64,000 nucleotides of DNA from Glutinoglossum americanum (taxonomy: Eukaryota > Ascomycota > Geoglossomycetes > Geoglossales > Geoglossaceae): assembly GCA_020080175.1 (NCBI GenBank), contig JAGHQL010000120.1:1-64000 (forward strand). The letters are read 5' to 3'. Numbering within the stretch: the stretch's first letter is position 1; each line of letters opens with the position of its first letter. This document shows positions 59,701 through 64,000 of this stretch, piece after piece. Below the pieces are notes generated by a model, which saw only the letters and a list, made by a program, of their open reading frames with translations, had not been told where the DNA came from and ran no database searches. Position numbers and translations under genes: made by a program.

Positions 59701-60462
59701 AACACCGTTTGTGATATCTTCGTGAGTCCGGGTGGCTATATCGGTAGCGGATGATCTAGAGCCCTTCCGAGCTCGTGGCATACGAGTAGTCGAAGACTCT
59801 CCCATCTGAGCTTGCCTACTGCTGCCGCTTGTACTCCGCCCTCCCGTATGTGGCTGTCCTGGATGAAATTCCGGTGCATCCGCCTGCAATATAGTCCTGA
59901 GAGCCGAAGATGCGCCACCTGAATCGCTTGTTGTAAGCTGGCCTCCAAACCTCCGAGCTGGCGTGATACTAGCAGCCGAGGCTCTAGCAGTCCTCCAACT
60001 GCTGGGCCGTGATCTGCCGCGCGATGTTTGACTTGCATTTACTCCACCTTGCACCTGTCCTTCGCCATTGCCTTCCTGCCCTGTTTGCGGCCGTCGATTC
60101 AGAATCGCGCTGCCGCCATCTACTCTCTGGCCTCTTAAGGCCCCACCTCTGCCTCTTTGATGTCTCGAACCTCTGCCGAATGCTGTATCCGGGGAGGCCG
60201 AAAACCCCGTGTCGATTGGCTGGTGGTGCTGCACCTGCGGGGGCGGCGCCGGTGCCACTAGGGAATCCGAACCATTTGTGAGAGCTTCGGATCCTTCGAA
60301 TGCATTTCTAGATTGACTTGATACCGTTGCTCCCATTCCTCTTTCCGCCCGAGGTCCCCTATGCCTATGCCTCCGCCTCCTCGATGGTTCCTCAGTCTGC
60401 GAAAGTGATGAGGCTGGTGCAGCGGCGACGATGGGTGTCGGTTGGGATGTGGAAGTTTCCAT
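56773..60462 (-). CDS. FAP1: NF-X1-type zinc finger protein (FAP1 family)
   Basis: A single frame of 1229 residues without introns. Residues 1 to ~250 are disordered and Arg/Gly/Ser-rich. A RING-type finger follows (YECPICTSEL, CGTCWTVFHLSCIKRW, WRCPGC). A long array of NF-X1 fingers comes next, each with the CGxHxCxxxCHxGxCxxC pattern, e.g. CGHTCQQVCHSGECNPC and CGNHACPELCHKGPCSSC. An R3H domain (RQRAFIHALADDFGLDS) lies after the array. The tail is an unusual Lys/Glu-rich segment (EEEEEKEEEKE). In yeast FAP1 competes with rapamycin for FKBP12; animal NFX1 acts in transcription and as a ubiquitin ligase. The protein here is longer than yeast FAP1, mostly from its tails. The reading frame is intact. 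Confidence 0.95.
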   Translation of the reverse strand: METSTSQPTPIVAAAPASSLSQTEEPSRRRRHRHRGPRAERGMGATVSSQSRNAFEGSEALTNGSDSLVAPAPPPQVQHHQPIDTGFSASPDTAFGRGSRHQRGRGGALRGQRVDGGSAILNRRPQTGQEGNGEGQVQGGVNASQTSRGRSRPSSWRTARASAASITPARRFGGQLTTSDSGGASSALRTILQADAPEFHPGQPHTGGRSTSGSSRQAQMGESSTTRMPRARKGSRSSATDIATRTHEDITNGVYECPICTSELGRNSKIWSCGTCWTVFHLSCIKRWSNNAGSTQQNTQEPQDGEKSPGRKWRCPGCNLPKEIMPTNYTCWCGKEIDPRPSIGAPPHSCGQTCGRPRVFPRKCPHPCDLVCHAGPCPPCTRMGPAQPCLCQRGSATRRCVDTDYESGWRCRRVCGKEMPCRWHFCQQGCHEAPCGTCEAVETGRCYCGKLRKKMKCCELTREGEISQVIMLGVGGEEVVQNWTGQLLCGEICGRELDCGKHLCEKRCHPLSIPLGHCSRSPDVVTTCPCGKTPLIEITGVPRLCCSDPIPSCKKECLKPLACGHTCQQVCHSGECNPCTQVVSISCRCGRTSSSTICHQGTTEPPQCMRVCKVTLNCGRHECGERCCPCEQKSRASVRKKARPLGSAPLAAGEGFEAEHICMRTCGRMLKCGNHACPELCHKGPCSSCRDAIFDEISCNCGRTTLHPPLPCGTKQPPCRYRCERRKGCGHPQVDHNCHDDDEPCPKCPFLMAKTCMCGKKNMKNQQCWLSNIRCGEPCGKKLRCGSHYCGEPCHRPGYCEDTDRACQQACGKTKKTCAHPCEERCHAPYPCTELMPCTYKVMITCKCQHLKQELKCNASKNGGGSSAASLKCDDECARLERNRRLALALNIDLETHKDDHIPYSSDTLEIFQEHPKWSQAQERIFRIFAVDENEKRLRFKPMPPRQRAFIHALADDFGLDSESMDPEPHRHVAVFKTPRFVALPMKTLAECVRIKSEPSNPANDSKRVPSSTGTDNTPFNSLLLTSPRFGLTVAELQKAFSPAFDAYAPGTAFAITFLPSEEIVLNTHTPPPLTSLTALKPALATIATSLALAKSVQLCTVDSSLNIVRREADASGGEGWSRVAAKAAAPRSRRLAGEHTMGVKSAFMVLGGNLGTGKGKKKAEEKATVAEDWEEEEEKEEEKERGGGVALAGVGREGGRESGPESEKENYTHAAIGDKQGSASEIIG

Positions 60463-60757
60463 TCGTTGACTCGACTTGGTTTACACCTCAAATCGATAGT
60501 TCTCGAAACCCTGTAGCTGTCAAAGAATTAATCCAGCTCCCAGATGACAGTTCGTGACGACCCTTATTACGATAAATAGGAACAAATCTAGCTGGAAGAA
60601 AGACAAAGCAGAAGCAATCAGAGACAATCGGCAGTCAAGCAGATGGGCGACTCGAGGATTGAAGTTGGTCAGTGGGAATTAGTCACATAAGATTTGCTTG
60701 TGACTGTAAGTTAGCTATGACGAAGCGTGTGGGATGACTAATCCACCTGTAAAGCAA
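60463..60757. other. Promoter region of the FAP1-like gene
   Basis: About 300 bases between the FAP1-like start and the transposon end. No other feature seen, so the transposon sits close to, and possibly within, this promoter. Confidence 0.45.
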
Positions 60758-60759
60758 TA

Positions 60760-60804
60760 ACGTAGTCGGTAGGCAAGCTGGCCATGCAAGCGACCGGGCC
60801 ACTT
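60760..60804 (+). repeat. Left terminal inverted repeat of the Fot1-like element
   Basis: ACGTAGTCGGTAGGCAAGCT and the following 25 bases are the exact reverse complement of 62943-62987. It is preceded by TA. Confidence 0.95.
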
Positions 60805-61604
60805 TTCGCGGTCCTGCGCGCAATAGTGAGAAAAACTCAACCACGAATGATTATATTAGATGTAGCTATATACTAAACACTAGTCTGACGTGTAGGGCAT
60901 GTGCGAGCTGTGTGTTCTAATGAACTGCACATGCTACACTTGCGAGGGGCTCTCTGCAACTTTTCCTTAAGTGGATCTGCAGGAGCCTCTTCTCGCTCTG
61001 CCCGTTCATTCTCAGCAGCACGCATACGAGATATGCCTTCTGCTCCTGTTAATACTCCTTTCCTAGCTATATACTTGCGTGATTTTGACCTTTTTGCTTT
61101 TTAGCATTCATTTTCTGCCCGTAACTTCACATTTTCATTTGCAAGTAAAACAGTACTTGACATTGCCATTTCACAACCCTTGACCAACTGATTAAGTGCT
61201 CGTGACATTGGACTTGGTGGACTATGCGTATGTTGTGTAAGGTAGCGTCTCAATAATATAGCTTGTTGCTGTAATTCTGTGATGTTATGAGGTGTTTCAG
61301 CTGTCCAAGAGGAATTCGATATAGGACGTTCTGGGGATGGTGTTCAGTATTCCGTATGTAGTAGCGATAGTACACGATTTGGATTATATGGTACTAAACC
61401 AGTAGCTGCAAAACCTTGCTGTATATTGTTCCGATGAAGTGCTATTGGTCTAGCTTGCTGATAGAGGGAGAGAAAATCCTGTTTATCGATGTGGTTGATA
61501 CCATAACGCATTGACTGTTCCACAAGATGTCCATAAGCCTGCTTAAGAACAGAAAAACAGCCTACATCAAGTGGTTGTAGTAGGTGTGATGAATGTGCTG
61601 GTAT

Positions 61605-61957
61605 ACAAATGTCACGGCACATAGGGTTACAAGAGACAGGGCTTGTAAGCTTAGATCAGCATAGGGTCTGTGCTTAAGCCAAGCCCTCAAGCTCCTTTTC
61701 TGACTGACAGAGTTGATCCTTCAACTACTATCGGTCAACACACCTCTTGTATATAGTTCATCTAATAGAAGCTACCCGGTGGCCCCATACCCATCTTCCT
61801 ACTCAGTCTATCTGCCTCTGACATCCCGTCGGACCTCCTGTCACGTCATGACACCTATTCGAGCTTGAGAACTCATTCGCAAGTCCACGGACGACCTCCC
61901 GAACGACCCCCGCAAGCCTCGAGCGCCCGCGGCACCCCCCTAGGACCTGACAACAAA
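61605..61957 (+). mobile_element. Solo LTR (fossil) nested in the transposon
   Basis: A 343-base sequence, 61610-61952, starts TGTCA and ends TGACA, so it has 5-base inverted ends and TG...CA termini. It is flanked on both sides by the 5-base duplication ACAAA (61605-61609, 61953-61957), as LTR retrotransposon integration makes. It interrupts the transposase between its ...VVLC and ...IPAHSS blocks. A TATATAG lies inside, in the + direction, which suggests that orientation. No internal retroelement genes are present, so it is a relic left by LTR-LTR recombination. The superfamily (gypsy or copia) cannot be decided from an LTR alone. It is younger than the transposon it entered. Confidence 0.9.
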
Positions 61958-62942
61958 GAACAACAATCTGGTGATCCTGGCAAAACTGATCAAATTGAGG
62001 CGACACATGACTGTTATGGCCATCCAGTATAAGTAGTCGATGTGTACCGATAGTACGATCCTTTGTATGCTTGTGAAAAACCTCTTCTACCCAAGTTAGA
62101 CTAATTTCATTTGTAGTTCAACCATTATCGCTAACACCAATTGACTAATCTTCCGGTATCAAGCTATACCAACTAGCTTGATGATATACAGCTTCAAAGA
62201 TAACCAATGGTGGAATTGAGTATCCTTAAGTGTTGATAGCTTCAATAATAGTAACCCATTCGCGATTACCAGGTTGTATCGTTCGAGGTCTGCTAGCGCG
62301 ATCTGTTCCAGTAATAATCTTTGCAGTTGAGATTACCCCCATCTGGAAACTGGTTTCATCAAAGTTGTAAATATCTTCATTGAGGATACCATACTGTGAA
62401 ATAATATTGTGAAATCGTTTGAACCAGTTACGAATAAGTATAGGATCTTTGCATTTTGACCGTTGGTAATCGTAATGCTGGTTGTATTTGGATCGTAGGT
62501 CATCATGGCGGTTAATAAAGTTATAAGCCCATCATTCTTCAATAGGTTGTAAGAGAGCAGATCCAGTATACTGAGTAGCTAAAAGACTAGCCATTTGTCG
62601 TACAGTAACAATCCTAGGTGGCATGCCTCGTTGATCCATTGATAGGATCCATTCTTTGAGACTCTCTTCTTGTACAGGAGTAAGGCGGCGATTGAGTGCA
62701 ATTGAGCCACGTTTCGGTTTGATGCCTTTGACGCGTTGTTGAGCTGTGCTTCGAGGAACATCAAAAGTTGAGGTAGCAGCACGAAGACTTTTAAACTGGC
62801 CTTTCTTGTAGGCCTCAATAGCGAGATCGAGTCTACCCTCTCAAAAAAGAGCGTCTTGTTGCTGTGTTTTTGCCATTGAAGTGTCGCCGAGTCGTTGAGT
62901 CGCGCGTCGCTGTGTTGCGCGTCGCTGTGTCGCGCGCATGAG

Positions 62943-62987
62943 AAGTGGCCCGGTCGCTTGCATGGCCAGCTTGCCTACCGACTACGT
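62943..62987 (-). repeat. Right terminal inverted repeat of the Fot1-like element
   Basis: Exact reverse complement of 60760-60804; followed by TA, which is also the first two bases of the minisatellite. Confidence 0.95.
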
Positions 62988-63219
62988 TAACGTCGAGTAA
63001 CGTCGAGTAACGTCGAGTAACATCCAGTAAACATAGAGTAATGCCGAATAACGTCGAGTAACATCGAATAACATCCAGTAACATCCAGTAAACGTCGAGT
63101 AACATCTAGTAACATCTAGTAACATCTAGTAACATCCAATAACATCTAGTAACACCTAGTAACATCTAGTAACATCTAGTAACATCTAGTAACATCCAGT
63201 AACACCCAGTAACATCCAG
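62988..63219. repeat. 10-bp minisatellite, about 23 units
   Basis: Consensus TAACATCTAG/TAACGTCGAG, 23 units, two of them 11 bases long. Units near the transposon keep CG-rich forms (TAACGTCGAG); distant units are mostly TAACATCTAG or TAACATCCAG, differing by C/T and G/A transitions or changes at one position. The array begins exactly at the transposon's target TA. Confidence 0.95.
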
Positions 63220-63863
63220 TCCATATCCTTAGGACTTTCACATACCCGGAGAAAAGCGGCATGTAGTTCTTCCGCTTTGGTGCTCCGGTATTAAACATCC
63301 TTATTACGCCCAGGCCAGTGCTATACACTGAGAATATTATTACGCATATATGGGACACCATGCTGATGGAAGAGGCGGCCCGAGGTTTCAAGCCAAAACA
63401 AGGGTTGGGTACTGGGTGCTCCCCAGATCCACAGGGGCCGATGCCTACACCTCCTATGAGTGTACAGCGTGCTTGTGAACAGTGGGAACGAACCGACGGC
63501 CAGCATTCCTTTTAAGCCTCGGTAACAACTCGAACATCTCACCCTGAACCATCGCAGGGTTTCTTGCAGGGTGAAACGGAAGACGAAGATCTCCCTTTTT
63601 CTTTTTTTTTAAATGCGAAACCGCCTCCAAAATTAGTTTCGGATCGGCGCACGATCCGAGGGTGGTATTAACTATTCGAAAAAAACTCCTATCCACTGCC
63701 AAACATCCTGTAATGCACGACACCAGGCGAGAAGCGTCGTTAATCATCTCCAATGCCCCGAGTCATCGCAAATGGCCCCCCCAATCCACCACCTCCCCCC
63801 TACTATTCACCAATTAGAAATAATATATGTTATGTACAGCAGTTCGTAATTCCCGAAACGATA
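63220..63863. other. Intergenic region
   Basis: Between the minisatellite and the 3' end of the BEM46-like gene. Short open frames on both strands show no family signature. Confidence 0.4.
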
Positions 63864-64000
63864 TCATCGATTCTTTAGGACGTCTTCCCTGATGAACTTA
63901 AACATCGCCTCAAAGTATCCAGGCTCCATCATCGTGTCGTTATGCGTCCCATTTGGGAGCTCCTTGAACGTCTGCTTCCTAGACCGGCAGATTCCGAACA
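63864..64000 (-). CDS. BEM46-like alpha/beta hydrolase, C-terminal part
   Basis: The gene runs out of the window at 64000; only its last ~45 codons are seen. They read KQTFKELPNGTHNDTMMEPG then YFEAMFKFI and end at TGA (63866-63864). LPNGxHNDT with the catalytic-triad His, followed by PGYF, is the C-terminal pattern of the BEM46/ABHD13 family of membrane-associated serine hydrolases. In fungi BEM46 is linked to polarity and auxin-related metabolism; the precise substrate is unknown. The start and remaining exons lie outside. Confidence 0.75.
   Translation of the reverse strand, partial: FGICRSRKQTFKELPNGTHNDTMMEPGYFEAMFKFIREDVLKNR

Larger units (their letters stand above)
60760..62987 (-). 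mobile_element. Fot1/pogo-type DNA transposon, RIP-like decay
   Basis: Bounded by 45-base perfect terminal inverted repeats and a TA target duplication (60758-60759, 62988-62989). The transposase runs on the - strand from an ATG near 62875. It starts with an HTH region (LKSLRAATSTFDVPRST-like, RGSIALNRRLTP). DDE-domain segments follow (NFDETSFQMG, LLILDGHNSHVS, PAHSSHLLQPLDVGCFSVLK), then a C-terminal CSMCSSLEHTARTC zinc-knuckle-like end. About seven in-frame stops interrupt it, several explained by CAA-to-TAA, CGA-to-TGA or TGG-to-TAG/TGA changes, as RIP produces. A solo LTR splits the DDE region. Without the LTR and its duplicated target the element is ~1.88 kb, the size of Fot1. No active transposase is expected. 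Confidence 0.92.

Noticed and set aside
63454-63753. 99-codon - strand frame near the right end
   Set aside because: Low-complexity Lys run and no family similarity; lies between repeats and the BEM46-like gene.

Overview
The window reads as nuclear DNA of a filamentous ascomycete (Pezizomycotina). Genes carry short GT-AG introns, mostly 46-110 bases, with CTAAC/CTGAC-like branch sites. There are HET-domain genes, a Fot1/pogo transposon with RIP-like C-to-T decay, and typical fungal versions of neutral trehalase, IRE1, CCT2, SDH2 and telomerase. The class cannot be fixed from sequence alone. I recognised no tRNA, rRNA, CRISPR or bacterial feature. Exon boundaries below were placed by hand from splice signals, reading phase and remembered family sequences.

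Layout. 1-4.5 kb: a + strand gene with a long pyrimidine-rich leader, a 5'UTR intron, a coiled coil, RRM-like domains and an acidic tail. 5.1-7.7 kb (-): neutral trehalase with its PKA site and Ca-binding loop. 10.3-12.5 kb (+): a CorA-like metal transporter. 13.5-14.6 kb (-): SDH2. 15.0-15.7 kb (-): a decayed MFS transporter. 17.0-18.9 kb (-): a fungal zinc-finger-like protein, divergent from CCT2 (19.7-21.5 kb, +). 22.1-25.7 kb (+): IRE1, the unfolded-protein-response sensor, convergent with a TBC-domain protein (26.6-29.0 kb, -). 30.1-34.6 kb (-): a complete 11-exon telomerase reverse transcriptase, divergent from a very large DH-BAR-SH3 RhoGEF (36.2-42.7 kb, +). 44.1-45.9 kb: a divergent pair of small cysteine-rich membrane proteins (PLAC8 and CYSTM).

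From about 46 kb the window becomes accessory in character. It holds a divergent HET-like gene (48.7-51.1 kb), a fragment of an oxygenase-like gene, a second HET gene whose halves lie in different frames (52.7-54.8 kb) and a dispersed repeat whose copies differ mostly by transitions. An intact NF-X1/FAP1 gene (56.8-60.5 kb, -) follows. Next comes a 2.2-kb Fot1/pogo element with 45-bp inverted repeats, itself split by a solo LTR with a 5-bp target duplication. The element abuts a 23-copy 10-bp minisatellite. The window ends inside a BEM46-like hydrolase gene on the - strand.

The conserved genes are housekeeping functions (respiration, protein folding, ER stress, trehalose use, telomere upkeep, cell polarity), not a metabolic cluster. 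The observations most worth checking are the TBC domain lacking both catalytic fingers, the stop-free introns of CCT2, the shared-promoter PLAC8/CYSTM pair, and the nested Fot1-LTR-minisatellite locus.
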